Source: Rheinheimera sp. EpRS3 | GTDB lineage: Bacteria > Pseudomonadota > Gammaproteobacteria > Enterobacterales > Alteromonadaceae | NCBI RefSeq assembly: GCF_001513785.1 | Contig: NZ_LNQS01000011.1 | Span: 62,001 to 126,000 of the forward strand | Direction: 5' to 3' | DNA length: 64,000 nt | In this document: positions 9,313 through 18,469 of the stretch, piece by piece | Layout: each line of letters begins with the position of its first letter | How positions within the stretch are numbered: the first letter of the stretch is position 1 | Translations under genes and position numbers: made by a program | The notes under the pieces: generated by a model | Database searches by the model: none | Seen by the model: only the letters and a program-made list of their open reading frames with translations | What the model was told of the DNA's origin: nothing

Positions 9313-9825
9313 TCATACGCTGGTCCGGTCATAGTTAAGCAGCTTAAGTAAGTCCTGCCGGATAGCTCTGGCAGTATCTGCCAACTCGGTTTTCACTAAC
9401 GGCACCGGATAACTGAGTAATACCAGTCCTTGCTGGTCGATCAGCAAAATGCGCTCCTGTAACGCTGCGGGCACAGGCTGCAAAGCGCTGTGACGGCTAA
9501 AGATTGTGTAATCTTCTGGCACGCCATGCTCACTGATTAACACGGGTTCAACTTGCACCTGCTTGCGCCCTAACCCAACATAAAGTTGCTGGATGGTAAA
9601 TAACGCCTGCTGACACGGCTTATCGCACTCGGCTTTGGGGGCAACAGCCAGCCGCCAATGCGCTTTGGCATTGGTTGCGGTTAACAGAAATACTTCGGTT
9701 TGCTGCCACTCGCCGTTACTGGAAACACCACGATTAAACCAGCCAAACTCCAGCACCAGCTTGGCGGCCAGCAATGGCAACGCGCAACACAAGACAAATA
9801 ACAGCAGAAATTTTTTCTTATTCAT
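9313..9825 (-). CDS. Cox-operon membrane-anchored SCO-like protein with Cx3C
   Basis: 170 residues with one N-terminal hydrophobic anchor (KKFLLLFVLCCALPLLAAKL) and a soluble domain facing the periplasm. The segment WRLAVAPKAECDKPCQQAL has Cys67-x3-Cys71 placed like the copper pair in SCO proteins. A later strand, ILLIDQQGLVLLSYP, resembles the thioredoxin-fold segment of SCO ([14 protein letters not shown] in the neighbour). The SCO histidine is not clearly conserved. It overlaps surf1 by 8 nt and precedes ctaA. I read it as an oxidase assembly factor with a degenerate thioredoxin fold. Function is inferred from context and the Cx3C motif, not from a named characterised family. Confidence 0.75.
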   Translation of the reverse strand: MNKKKFLLLFVLCCALPLLAAKLVLEFGWFNRGVSSNGEWQQTEVFLLTATNAKAHWRLAVAPKAECDKPCQQALFTIQQLYVGLGRKQVQVEPVLISEHGVPEDYTIFSRHSALQPVPAALQERILLIDQQGLVLLSYPVPLVKTELADTARAIRQDLLKLLNYDRTSV

Positions 9826-10549
9826 GTTTTGCTTTTCCCTGATGACTGGCTGCCAATGCTACGCCTACAACGGCAACTGCCAATAAAAACCATTGCAGTG
9901 CATAACCACGATGTTTCTCTGGTGATAATACAACTGGCTGATAATGCGGTATAAAATCACTGGCCTGTTGTTGGTACAGCAACGCCGGATAAAGATCATG
10001 GCCGCTTTGCTGTGCCAGAGCGGCATAATCGATTTGCTGGATCCGCATCGGCCACTGGCCATGATCTTCAGCATTCTGTCCCAGCAACATCAGCCCATCT
10101 ACCTTAGTACGCAGCAAACCATCCAGCGTAAACTCAGTGGCCATATCAAACTGTGGCAGTGTTTCACGGCTGTCAGCCCCCGCCAGCCAGCCCAGATTGA
10201 CCAGCATTGGCCGGTCTATACCTGCCGCTTGCACCGGCACTATTACGTCGTAACCCACTCTGCCGTTAACAATCTGGTTGTCGAGCAACCAGACATAAGG
10301 CGCCAGCCAAATGGCCTGGCCTTTTAGCGGCACGCCATCAACGTCGGCAGCTGCCAGCAAGGTTAAATCCGCAGGTGCGATAGCCCCATCTGCCTGTAAT
10401 TCGGCCAGCCGTGCAAGTTGTTCGGTTTTTTCACCGGCACGGCTTAACTGCCACCAGGACAAGTTGATTAAAATGGCAAAAGCAGTCAAAGTGAGGATGA
10501 CCCACAGCGTATTAAGTGCGAAAACCTGGTTAGCCAGCTTAACGCGCAT
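9818..10549 (-). CDS. SURF1-family cytochrome oxidase assembly protein
   Basis: 243 residues with a membrane helix at each end (TLWVILTLTAFAILINLSWW near the N-terminus; ALQWFLLAVAVVGVALAAS near the C-terminus) and a periplasmic loop between them. Family signatures include the N-terminal WQLSRAGEKTEQLARL, the central WLLDNQIVNGRVGYDVIVPV and the LVNLGWLAG stretch. Family knowledge: SURF1 helps insert heme A into oxidase subunit I. It lies between coxC and the SCO-like gene. The opposite-strand DUF2909 gene starts 26 nt upstream of it. Confidence 0.9.
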   Translation of the reverse strand: MRVKLANQVFALNTLWVILTLTAFAILINLSWWQLSRAGEKTEQLARLAELQADGAIAPADLTLLAAADVDGVPLKGQAIWLAPYVWLLDNQIVNGRVGYDVIVPVQAAGIDRPMLVNLGWLAGADSRETLPQFDMATEFTLDGLLRTKVDGLMLLGQNAEDHGQWPMRIQQIDYAALAQQSGHDLYPALLYQQQASDFIPHYQPVVLSPEKHRGYALQWFLLAVAVVGVALAASHQGKAKHE

Positions 10550-10575
10550 AACACCTACCCCGGAGAGTGTTACTT

Positions 10576-10785
10576 ATGTTGCTTAAAATTATTATCATAG
10601 CGCTACTACTTTTTATTATTGCTAATCTGGTGCGTGCAGGGCTGGTGATGCTGCGACAACCTCAGACAGAGGTAAAAATGTCGCGTTATCTTGGTCGCCG
10701 TGTCATGTTTTCTGCCCTGGTGCTGATACTGATCTTTATCGCGCAGGCGCTGGGGTTTTTAGACCAAAACCCCAGGCCTTACTAG
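10576..10785 (+). CDS. DUF2909 small twin-transmembrane protein
   Basis: 69 residues with two hydrophobic helices (LLKIIIIALLLFIIANLVRA and the FSALVLILIFIAQALGF region) joined by a short basic loop (KMSRYLGRR). I start it at the ATG at 10576 because GGAG at 10562-10565 is correctly spaced for it. A GTG at 10567 is too close to that site. It is the only plus-strand gene inside the cox operon, ending 2 nt before the coxC stop. Similar small two-helix proteins occur at this place in other gammaproteobacterial cox clusters (memory of DUF2909). A role in oxidase assembly is inference. A perfect 10-bp inverted repeat (CTGGGGTTTT ... AAAACCCCAG, 10750-10775) lies in its last codons. Confidence 0.75.
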   Translation: MLLKIIIIALLLFIIANLVRAGLVMLRQPQTEVKMSRYLGRRVMFSALVLILIFIAQALGFLDQNPRPY

Positions 10786-10787
10786 CA

Positions 10788-11666
10788 TCAGATCACATAG
10801 ACAAATACATACAGGCACAGCCATACCACATCAACAAAGTGCCAATACCAGGCTGCCGCCTGAAACGCGAAGTGTTTTTCTGGCGTGAAATGGCCTTTCA
10901 GTACCCGGAAAAATACAAACAGCAGAATAATGGCCCCAAGCGTGACATGCATACCGTGAAAGCCTGTCAGCAAAAAGAACGTATTGCCGTAAAAACCAGA
11001 TGCCAGTGTTAACCCCAAATCACGGTAGGCATGAATATACTCATACACCTGTAAACCAAGGAAAGTTGCACCCAGTAATAAGGTGACTAGGAGCATTATT
11101 TTAAGCTGACCGCGTTTATTCTGCTCCAACCCGGTATGGGCGAAATGCAGCGTAACAGAGGAAATAACCAGAATAGCAGTGTTAATCAGCGGTAAGCCGG
11201 TAGCTGGCATAGCCTGAGTTTCAATACCACCCGGTGTTTTCAGTAGTGGCCACATCGCTTCAAAGCTTGGCCACAAAATTTCAAACGTCATGGCGTTATT
11301 ACTGCCACCGCTCAGCCAATCCAACGCTATTACCCGGCCATAGAATAAGGCCCCAAAAAACGCCATAAAAAACATAACTTCAGAGACAATAAACCAGCTC
11401 ATACCCTGGCGGAATGAGCGGTCCATCTGCGCACTGTATAAACCACTCATTGATTCATCAATAACGTTTTTAAACCAGCCAAACAGCATAAAAATCAGTA
11501 CAACAAAACCGGCTGCCAGCATATAGCCACCAAAACCCGGTTGTTGCCTGGTTACTTCGTTAACATAGTTACCTGCGCCAAAGGCAATTAAAAACAGCGC
11601 CACAGCCCCGACTATTGGCCATGGGCTTTGGGCGGGAACATAATATTTTTCGTATGTTTTACTCAT
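10788..11666 (-). CDS. coxC: Cytochrome c oxidase subunit III
   Basis: 292 residues from the ATG at 11666 with GGGGA upstream; extending to 11714 would overlap ctaG. There are seven predicted helices of the CoxC/CtaE type. Family signatures include GMSWFIVSEVMFFMAFFGA, FLLTGFHGMHVTLGA and the C-terminal AAWYWHFVDVVWLCLYVFVY. Subunit III stabilises the catalytic core and contains no redox centre. It follows ctaG with a single-base gap, so translation is probably coupled. Inner membrane, part of the caa3-type oxidase. Confidence 0.96.
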   Translation of the reverse strand: MSKTYEKYYVPAQSPWPIVGAVALFLIAFGAGNYVNEVTRQQPGFGGYMLAAGFVVLIFMLFGWFKNVIDESMSGLYSAQMDRSFRQGMSWFIVSEVMFFMAFFGALFYGRVIALDWLSGGSNNAMTFEILWPSFEAMWPLLKTPGGIETQAMPATGLPLINTAILVISSVTLHFAHTGLEQNKRGQLKIMLLVTLLLGATFLGLQVYEYIHAYRDLGLTLASGFYGNTFFLLTGFHGMHVTLGAIILLFVFFRVLKGHFTPEKHFAFQAAAWYWHFVDVVWLCLYVFVYVI

Positions 11667-11667
11667 G

Positions 11668-12228
11668 TTATTCCCCAAGTTGTGACGACGCAGCAGTATC
11701 ACCGGCCCAGGCACTGGTTACGTCATACAACGTATACGACAGCGTAATGGTGGAAAACTGGCTGGGTAGTGCCGGGTCGACATAAAACTGTAACGGCATC
11801 AGCATGTTTTTACCGCCCGCTAACTGCTGCTGGGTAAAGCAAAAACACTCTATTTTATGAAAGTACAGCGCGGCCTGACCAGGGGACACTGATGGTACCG
11901 CCTGACCAACAATCATGCGCCCCGTTGGGTTTTCAGCCAGATAATTCATAATATGAATTTCACCGGGGTGCACCGTCATACGGCGCACTTCTGGCTTAAA
12001 CACCCAGGGCATTTCTTTGTTTGGCCGGGCAATAAACTCAATTACCACTTCACGGCTGGTATCAATCAGTGCCGCATCGGCACTGGCAGCTGTGACAGCG
12101 GTTTTGCCATTTAAGCCGGTCAGATCGCAGAACACGTCATATAACGGCACCAGCGCAAAACCAAAACCAAACATCGCCAATGCTGTTACAGCCAGCTTAA
12201 AGGTTAACGGTTTATGTTTTAGTGCCAT
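11668..12228 (-). CDS. ctaG: Cytochrome c oxidase assembly protein CtaG (Cox11)
   Basis: 186 residues, one N-terminal membrane helix (LAVTALAMFGFGFALVPLYD) and a periplasmic immunoglobulin-like domain. The copper-binding motif is in ALYFHKIECFCFTQQQL, where the CFC pair is the known Cox11 ligand set; the downstream MPLQFYVDP block also matches. Family knowledge: it delivers copper to CuB in subunit I. ATG at 12228 has AGGAG at good spacing. It lies between coxA and coxC, the usual order. Confidence 0.95.
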   Translation of the reverse strand: MALKHKPLTFKLAVTALAMFGFGFALVPLYDVFCDLTGLNGKTAVTAASADAALIDTSREVVIEFIARPNKEMPWVFKPEVRRMTVHPGEIHIMNYLAENPTGRMIVGQAVPSVSPGQAALYFHKIECFCFTQQQLAGGKNMLMPLQFYVDPALPSQFSTITLSYTLYDVTSAWAGDTAASSQLGE

Positions 12229-12237
12229 AACGCGCTC

Positions 12238-13821
12238 CTACTTAATTACCGGTGGCGTTTCAAAGGTGTGGTATGGCGCGGGAGAGGGTACTTCCCATTC
12301 CAGACCTTCGGCACCTTCCCATACCTGCGCTGTCGCTTTTTCACCGCCACGGGCACATTTCACCAGCACCCAGACGAAAATCAGCTGCGAGGCGCCAAAC
12401 AGAAAGCCACCAATACTGATAAAGGCATTAAAATCAGCAAACTGCAGGGCGTAATCCGGAATACGCCGCGGCATGCCTGCCAGGCCGACAAAGTGCATCG
12501 GGAAAAACAGCATGTTTACCGAGATCAAAGAGCACCAGAAATGCCATTGCCCCAGCTTCTCGTCATACATATGCCCGGTCCACTTGGGTAACCAGTAGTA
12601 AGCGGCTGCAATAATCGAGAACACCGCACCGGTTACCAGCACATAGTGGAAATGCGCTACGACAAAATAGGTATCGTGGTACTGAAAATCGGCCGGAGTA
12701 ATCGCCAGCATCAAGCCGGAGAAGCCGCCAATGGTAAACAGCACGATAAACGCCAGCGCGAACATCATTGGCACTTCAAACGTCATGGCGCCGCGCCACA
12801 TGGTAGCCACCCAGTTAAATACTTTTACCCCCGTCGGCACGGCTATCAGCATGGTGCAATACATAAAGAACAGCGCCCCGGCTACCGGCATACCAGTGGT
12901 AAACATATGGTGCGCCCAGACCAGAAATGACAGCAGCGCAATACTGGAGGTGGCATACACCATAGAGGCATAGCCAAACAGTGGTTTGCGGGCAAAGGTG
13001 GGCACTATGCTGGAGACGATACCGAAGGCCGGTAAAATCATGATGTACACTTCAGGATGGCCGAAAAACCAGAAAATATGCTGAAACAGCACCGGGTCGC
13101 CGCCACCTGCTGCATCAAAGAAACTGGTACCAAAGTATTTATCGGTCAGTACCATAGTCACCACACCCGCTAACACCGGCATGACCATAATCAGCAGGAA
13201 GGCGGTAATCAGCCAGGTCCAGACAAACAACGGCATTTTCATCCAGGTCATGCCCGGTGCGCGCAGGTTAAAGATGGTCACGATAACGTTAATGGCACCC
13301 ATGATGGACGAGATACCCATGATATGCACTGAAAACACAAATAACGCCGTACTGTCGCCGCTATAGGTGGTAGATAACGGTGCGTAGAAAGTCCAACCGA
13401 AACTGGGTCCACCGCCCGGCATAAACAGCGACATCAGCAGGATTAAAAACGCAAACGGCAGGATCCAGAAACTCCAGTTATTCATCCGCGGTAATGCCAT
13501 ATCCGGCGCCCCAATCATCATTGGTATCATCCAGTTTGCCAGCCCGGTAAAGGCCGGCATTACTGCACCAAATACCATGATCAGGCCATGTACTGTAGTC
13601 ATCTGGTTAAAAAAGTTAGGTTCAACAAACTGCATACCGGGCTGAAATAACTCAGCGCGGATCACCATCGCCATAGCACCGCCGATAAAAAACATAATCA
13701 GCGCAAACACCAGATACATGGTGCCGATGTCTTTATGATTGGTGGTATATAACCAGCGCTTTATGCCGGCGGGCTTATGGTCATGATGTTCGTGCTCATG
13801 ATCTGTCACTACTGCACTCAT
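12238..13821 (-). CDS. coxA: Cytochrome c oxidase subunit I
   Basis: 527 residues with twelve predicted helices. The active-site segments are clear: FWFFGHPEVYIMILPAFG gives the CuB His and the cross-linked Tyr, AHHMFTTG supplies the CuB His pair, and FVVAHFHYVLVTGA carries the heme a3 and heme a histidines. An N-terminal His-rich tail (HEHEHHDHKP) precedes the first helix. It reduces O2 at the heme a3-CuB centre and pumps protons. Conserved glutamate- or tyrosine-type proton path residues would place it in family A; I did not model this. It follows coxB with a 3-nt gap. Confidence 0.97.
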   Translation of the reverse strand: MSAVVTDHEHEHHDHKPAGIKRWLYTTNHKDIGTMYLVFALIMFFIGGAMAMVIRAELFQPGMQFVEPNFFNQMTTVHGLIMVFGAVMPAFTGLANWMIPMMIGAPDMALPRMNNWSFWILPFAFLILLMSLFMPGGGPSFGWTFYAPLSTTYSGDSTALFVFSVHIMGISSIMGAINVIVTIFNLRAPGMTWMKMPLFVWTWLITAFLLIMVMPVLAGVVTMVLTDKYFGTSFFDAAGGGDPVLFQHIFWFFGHPEVYIMILPAFGIVSSIVPTFARKPLFGYASMVYATSSIALLSFLVWAHHMFTTGMPVAGALFFMYCTMLIAVPTGVKVFNWVATMWRGAMTFEVPMMFALAFIVLFTIGGFSGLMLAITPADFQYHDTYFVVAHFHYVLVTGAVFSIIAAAYYWLPKWTGHMYDEKLGQWHFWCSLISVNMLFFPMHFVGLAGMPRRIPDYALQFADFNAFISIGGFLFGASQLIFVWVLVKCARGGEKATAQVWEGAEGLEWEVPSPAPYHTFETPPVIK

Positions 13822-13824
13822 TGG

Positions 13825-14967
13825 TTATTCCCCTTTACCTTGCATCACTGCGTGCACATCAGCGGCTTGCACCAGTTCGCCGGTATTGTTGCCCCAAGCA
13901 TTACGCTCATAGGTAATTACTGCAGCAATTTCTTTTAAACTCAGCTGCTTGGCATACGCTTGCATGGCGGTACCGGCTTTGCCGTTAAGCACAATATTAA
14001 TATGGCCGGGCATGTCTTCCAGCGCCATAGCGCTGCCTTTCAGCGCCGGGAAAATGCCTGGTAGGCCTTCACCATTAGGTTGGTGGCAAGCTGCACAATA
14101 AGCAGTATAAGTACGGGCACCTACGCTCATCAGCTCTTCCATACTCATGTTCATTGCCAGCAGTTCTTGTTCTTCAGCTTTTGCTTTTGCAATCCGCTCG
14201 GCTTCACCATTCACCCACTGCTCGTAGTCAGCCGGGCTCTTGGCAATCACCACTATGGGCATAAAACCATGATCTTTGCCGCATAGCTCAGCACACTGGC
14301 CGCGATAAACACCGGGCTCATCTACCCGGGTCCAGGCTTCGTTAATAAAGCCGGGGTTAGCATCTTTTTTAACAGCGAAGGCGGGTACCCACCAGGAGTG
14401 GATCACATCATCAGAGGTCATCAGAAAACGCACTTTTTTGCCGGTGGGGATCACCAGCGGCCGGTCAACTTCCAGCAGATAGTTCTCTTCTTTGGCAAAC
14501 CTGTTGATAATTTGCTCTTTGGGCGTGGCCAGCAAAGAGTAAAATTCAATATCGTTATCGAGGTATTTATAGTGCCATTTCCACTGCGAGCCGGTAACTA
14601 ACACAGTGACATCTGCCTCTGTGGTGTCTTCCATTGCAATAAGTGTTTTGGTGGCCGGAATGGCCATAACGATCAGAATTAATACCGGTATAGCGGTCCA
14701 GAGTATTTCTACTTTGGTGCTTTCATGGAATTGGGCTGGCTGCACACCCCGCGCTTTTCGATGGCGAACGATAGACCAGAACATGATCCCGAACACCACT
14801 GCACCGATTGCACAACAAATCCAAAAAATAGTCATATGCAAGTCATAAACCTGCTGACTGATTTCTGTTACGCCCTTGGTCATATTCAAAGGCATATCTG
14901 TTGCATCAACTGTTGCAGCTAAAAGCAGGGTTGGCAGCGACCAACGAAGACTACGCGTTTTCGTCAC
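13825..14967 (-). CDS. coxB: Cytochrome c oxidase subunit II fused to cytochrome c
   Basis: 380 residues with a GTG start at 14967 behind GAGGAG. A signal peptide is followed by two transmembrane helices (IFWICCAIGAVVFGIMFWSI, then VLILIVMAIPATKTLIAM) and a periplasmic cupredoxin domain. The CuA site is GQCAELCGKDHGFMPIVV, with the earlier His in DDVIHSWWVPAF. The C-terminal ~110 residues add a class I cytochrome c domain with YTAYCAACHQPNGEGLPG (CAACH heme site) and a likely Met ligand in LKGSAMALEDM. The fusion makes this a caa3-type oxidase. First gene of the operon. Confidence 0.96.
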   Translation of the reverse strand: MTKTRSLRWSLPTLLLAATVDATDMPLNMTKGVTEISQQVYDLHMTIFWICCAIGAVVFGIMFWSIVRHRKARGVQPAQFHESTKVEILWTAIPVLILIVMAIPATKTLIAMEDTTEADVTVLVTGSQWKWHYKYLDNDIEFYSLLATPKEQIINRFAKEENYLLEVDRPLVIPTGKKVRFLMTSDDVIHSWWVPAFAVKKDANPGFINEAWTRVDEPGVYRGQCAELCGKDHGFMPIVVIAKSPADYEQWVNGEAERIAKAKAEEQELLAMNMSMEELMSVGARTYTAYCAACHQPNGEGLPGIFPALKGSAMALEDMPGHINIVLNGKAGTAMQAYAKQLSLKEIAAVITYERNAWGNNTGELVQAADVHAVMQGKGE

Positions 14968-15274
14968 TGGACTTCTCCTCTGTCATTTTGCAAAGCAAAC
15001 TGCAGAAACTAAGTACACAGTACTACACGGCTCTTACCCACCCACACCGAACCCATGTATGAAGTTTCATCAGTTTATTATTGTTATTATTACCCGTGGT
15101 TTCGGGGCTAGCGCTGAAACCAAAAACTGACCCTGTTGTTATTTTTTAATCAGTTTCAGCCTAAGAATTATCCAAATCGGCCTCAGTGTAAACCCCTAAA
15201 TAACAAAAGCGCCGGCAAACCTAAGTGGTCATACCAGCGCTTGTTAACAAATAACTTATTGAGGTTAGTACAAA
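14968..15274. other. 307-bp intergenic region between the cox operon and lexA
   Basis: No gene is visible. The region holds the 5' leader and promoter of the cox operon (minus strand) and the end of lexA. The AT-rich middle contains a small inverted repeat, GGTTTC ... GAAACC (15098-15103 and 15116-15121), which would form a hairpin in the cox leader. A terminator-like stem for lexA lies at 15203-15242. I could not pick one convincing cox promoter. Confidence 0.6.
15203..15242 (-). terminator. Probable intrinsic terminator of lexA
   Basis: On the minus strand AAGCGCTGG (from 15242) pairs with CCGGCGCTT (to 15207) over nine positions with one G-T wobble and an 18-nt loop. TTTTGTT follows. It lies about 30 nt after the lexA stop. 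The long loop lowers confidence. Confidence 0.5.
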
Positions 15275-15892
15275 TTATAACCAACTGCCGTTACGAATAA
15301 CGCCTACAGCCAAGCCTTCAACAACAAAATGCTGAGCACGTAAGTCTACTTTAATCACATCAAAATTTTTATTTTCCGGTTGCAGTAATACGGTATTGCC
15401 GTCGCGCTGAAACCGTTTTACGGTAACTTCTTCATCAACACGCGCCACAATAACTTGGCCAGGCAGTGCCTGGGTGGTTTTATGCACAGCCAGCAAGTCA
15501 CCGTCCAGAATACCAATATCCTGCATACTCATGCCCTGCACCCGTAGTAGAAAATCAGCATGAGGTTTAAACAGACTGGCATCTACCTGATAATAATCCT
15601 GCACATGCTCTGTTGCCAGTATTGGCTGGCCTGCTGCCACTTTACCAATCAGCGGCAAGCCCAGTTGTTCTGGCTCATCGGTGTCTACCAAACGAATGCC
15701 ACGGGACGTACCTGGCATCATTTCAATTACGCCTTTTTTTGCCAGCGCCTTTAAGTGCTCTTCAGCCGCATTTGCCGACTTAAAGCCTAACTGCTGGGCA
15801 ATTTCTGCCCGGGTCGGTGGCATGCCGCTGTCTTGCTGATAGGTTTTTATCAGTTGCAGAATTTCTGCCTGTCTTGGTGTCAGAGGTCTCAT
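15275..15892 (-). CDS. lexA: LexA repressor
   Basis: 205 residues; the start matches the family N-terminus [17 protein letters not shown] winged-helix DNA-binding domain (residues 1-70, with [20 protein letters not shown] as recognition region) is joined to an S24 peptidase domain. The self-cleavage bond is Ala87-Gly88 (VAAGQP), and the catalytic dyad is Ser122 (GMSMQD) and Lys159 (VTVKRF). It represses SOS genes until RecA filaments trigger cleavage. A perfect SOS box lies 27 bases upstream of the start, so it is autoregulated. Divergent from plsB. Confidence 0.97.
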   Translation of the reverse strand: MRPLTPRQAEILQLIKTYQQDSGMPPTRAEIAQQLGFKSANAAEEHLKALAKKGVIEMMPGTSRGIRLVDTDEPEQLGLPLIGKVAAGQPILATEHVQDYYQVDASLFKPHADFLLRVQGMSMQDIGILDGDLLAVHKTTQALPGQVIVARVDEEVTVKRFQRDGNTVLLQPENKNFDVIKVDLRAQHFVVEGLAVGVIRNGSWL

Positions 15893-15918
15893 AGTGCTGG
15901 TTACCTGTACAGTGAATA

Positions 15919-15934
15919 CTGTCAGTATATACAG
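15919..15934 (-). promoter_or_regulatory. LexA (SOS) box upstream of lexA
   Basis: CTGTCAGTATATACAG matches CTGT-N8-ACAG exactly, with the TACTGT left flank typical of strong boxes. It is 27 bases before the lexA ATG and about 94 nt before plsB. A weaker, partial copy (CTGT at 15905 followed by TACT in place of ACAG) may give a tandem arrangement as at E. coli lexA. Confidence 0.88.
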
Positions 15935-16027
15935 CCAAAGTGCAAATGCAAGCGTGGGCTAACGCCTGCAATTTTCCAGCTAACGCTTCCATGTTATGCT
16001 AAGCGCCTTTTTTCCAGGGGGTCAGGT

Positions 16028-18469
16028 ATGTTTCGGCCAGTTAAGTTGTTTGCTGCCTTGTTAAAATGGCCGATGTGGCCATTGCTTAAGTACAAAGTTG
16101 TTCCGGAGCAACCGGTTGCCGAGCTGACGCTGGATACCAGCCGCCCGCTGTTTTATATCTGCACTACTGAGTCTGCCGCAGATCTGGCGGCAATAAGGCG
16201 TATTTGTGACAAACTGGCCCTGCCGGATCCGAATGACAATGTCAGCCTGAACGGCAGCATCCATCCCCGTACCTTATTTCTTGAAAAACCGCATACTCTG
16301 CTATTTAAACGCGGCAAAACCACTGCTTTGGCTCAGGGCCAGGCATTACTACAAGCCCATCTGGCTGATCCCGCATTAAACGCCCAGTTAATACCCGTAT
16401 CACTATTGTGGGGCCGGGCACCGGGTAAGGAAAACAGCATTAAAGGCCTGATAGGCGAAGCACATGCGCCTAACTGGCTGGCAAAACTGTTAATTGTGCT
16501 GGTATCCGGCCGCCATAGCCTGGTGCGTTTTAGCCGTCCGGTGTCGCTACAGCAAATGGCAGCGCAGTTTGGCAGCGAAGAGCAAACCGCACACAAGCTG
16601 CTGCGTATGTCACGCTTTCATTTTTATCGCCAGCGCCTGGCAGCGAACGGGCCAAAGCTGGTTAACCGCCCACAGTTATTTAATGCACTGCTGGCAGCAC
16701 CTGCACTGAAAAAAGCCATTGATGATGAAGCCAAAGCCAAGCGCATACCGGTAAAAGCCGCCCGGCAAGAAGCGCGTAAACTGCTGCTGGAAATTGCGGC
16801 TGACTACCGGGCTTCGACGCTACGCGTAGGCGACAGAGTACTGCGCTGGCTATGGCATAAACTCTACACCGGCATTAAGGTAAATAATGCAGATATGCTG
16901 CGTGATCTGGCACAAAAAGGCCACGAAATTGTCTATATTCCCTGCCATCGCAGCCATATGGATTACCTGCTGCTTAGTTATGTAATCTACCAGCAAGGGC
17001 TGGCCCCCCCGCATATTGCTGCCGGTATTAACCTGAATTTCTGGCCTGCCGGCACCATATTCCGCCGCGGTGGCGCATTTTTTATCCGGCGTAGTTTCAG
17101 CGGCAATAAACTGTATTCAGCGGTATTTCGTGAATATCTGTGCCAGCTGTTCAGCAAAGGCTATTCCATTAAATATTACACCGAAGGCGGACGTAGCCGC
17201 ACAGGCCGCTTACTGCAACCGAAAACCGGCATGCTGGCAATGACGTTGCAATCTATGTTGCGCGGTATAGAGCGGCCGGTAACGCTGGTACCGGTTTATC
17301 TGGGTTACGAGCATGTGATGGAAGTGAACACTTACCTGCGCGAATTAAAAGGCTCCGGCAAGCAGAAGGAATCGGCCTGGGGCGTGATAAAAGCCATCCG
17401 TAATCTGCGTGATTACGGCTATGGCTATGTCAACTTTGGCGAACCTGTAACATTGAATAACTATCTGAACCAGCACGTACCAGACTGGAAACAGGATATA
17501 GACGCGCTGGAAGCGCAAAAACCGCACTGGCTAAACCCGGTAGTTGCGCAATTGGCCGACAACATGATGCAGCGTATTAATCAGGCTGCAGCGCTAAACA
17601 GCATCAATCTGATAGCCCTGTGCTTACTGGCAACAGACAAACACACACTAACGCGTACTGAACTGGAACAGCAAATTGACTTCTATCTGGCACTGCAGCG
17701 GGCGGCACCTTACCATGGGCAAATGACACTGCCGCACGAGTCTGCCGGGCAGTTAATCGAGCATGCGCTTAGCCTGCAAAAGGTGCAGCAGCACAGTGAC
17801 AGTTTCGGCCAGTTAATCAGCCTGACCGACAACAATGCGATATTACTCAGTTATTATCGCAACAACGTGCTGCATTTATTTATGCTACCAGCCATTATTG
17901 CCTGCAGTATTTTGCATCAGCGTGACATCAGCCGGCAGCAGTTGAATACTGTGGTGCAACAGTTGTATCCACTGCTGCAACAGGAGCTGTTTCTTGACAT
18001 CAATTCAGTTGAGACTTACTGCAACGCTATATTGCAGCACCTGGTCGCTGGCGGGCTGGTTGAGCAAGACGGCGACAGCTACCGGGCACCGACACAACAC
18101 AGCAATGGTTACTTTATGCTTAGCTTGCTGGCTAACACCGCCGAACACACGTTACAGCGCTATGCCATGGTGTTACAGCTAATAGAAAACCAGGGGGCGC
18201 AAAGCCGCGCTGATCTGGAAAAACACAGCCATGATCTGGCGCAGCGCCTGTTAAGCCTGCATGGTATTACTGCACCGGAGTACTACGACAAACAACTGTT
18301 CAGTACGCTGCTCAATGCACTTAAAGACAATGGCTATACTCAAACCGATGAGCAAAGCCGTGTCAGCGCCACCGCGCAGCTGCATCAGTTAAAAGACACA
18401 ATCAGCCATTTACTGCGCAACGAAGTGCTACAAAGTATCCACAGCATTGTACCCACCAGAGCGCCTTAG
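16028..18469 (+). CDS. plsB: Glycerol-3-phosphate 1-O-acyltransferase PlsB
   Basis: 813 residues from the ATG at 16028, which follows AGGGGG; E. coli PlsB has about 807. A longer open frame upstream runs back through the lexA control region and is rejected. The four acyltransferase blocks are present in order: [11 protein letters not shown] (HX4D, block I), GAFFIRRSF (II), [11 protein letters not shown] (III) and LVPVYLGYE (IV). This inner-membrane enzyme adds the first acyl chain to sn-glycerol-3-phosphate. The divergent lexA-plsB pairing is conserved in gammaproteobacteria. The 3' end overlaps tesB in a shared TTAG at 18466-18469. Confidence 0.96.
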   Translation: MFRPVKLFAALLKWPMWPLLKYKVVPEQPVAELTLDTSRPLFYICTTESAADLAAIRRICDKLALPDPNDNVSLNGSIHPRTLFLEKPHTLLFKRGKTTALAQGQALLQAHLADPALNAQLIPVSLLWGRAPGKENSIKGLIGEAHAPNWLAKLLIVLVSGRHSLVRFSRPVSLQQMAAQFGSEEQTAHKLLRMSRFHFYRQRLAANGPKLVNRPQLFNALLAAPALKKAIDDEAKAKRIPVKAARQEARKLLLEIAADYRASTLRVGDRVLRWLWHKLYTGIKVNNADMLRDLAQKGHEIVYIPCHRSHMDYLLLSYVIYQQGLAPPHIAAGINLNFWPAGTIFRRGGAFFIRRSFSGNKLYSAVFREYLCQLFSKGYSIKYYTEGGRSRTGRLLQPKTGMLAMTLQSMLRGIERPVTLVPVYLGYEHVMEVNTYLRELKGSGKQKESAWGVIKAIRNLRDYGYGYVNFGEPVTLNNYLNQHVPDWKQDIDALEAQKPHWLNPVVAQLADNMMQRINQAAALNSINLIALCLLATDKHTLTRTELEQQIDFYLALQRAAPYHGQMTLPHESAGQLIEHALSLQKVQQHSDSFGQLISLTDNNAILLSYYRNNVLHLFMLPAIIACSILHQRDISRQQLNTVVQQLYPLLQQELFLDINSVETYCNAILQHLVAGGLVEQDGDSYRAPTQHSNGYFMLSLLANTAEHTLQRYAMVLQLIENQGAQSRADLEKHSHDLAQRLLSLHGITAPEYYDKQLFSTLLNALKDNGYTQTDEQSRVSATAQLHQLKDTISHLLRNEVLQSIHSIVPTRAP

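Noticed and set aside
15833-16027. N-terminal extension of PlsB by 65 residues
   Set aside because: It would run back through the lexA start and SOS box; the ATG at 16028 with AGGGGG gives the expected family length.
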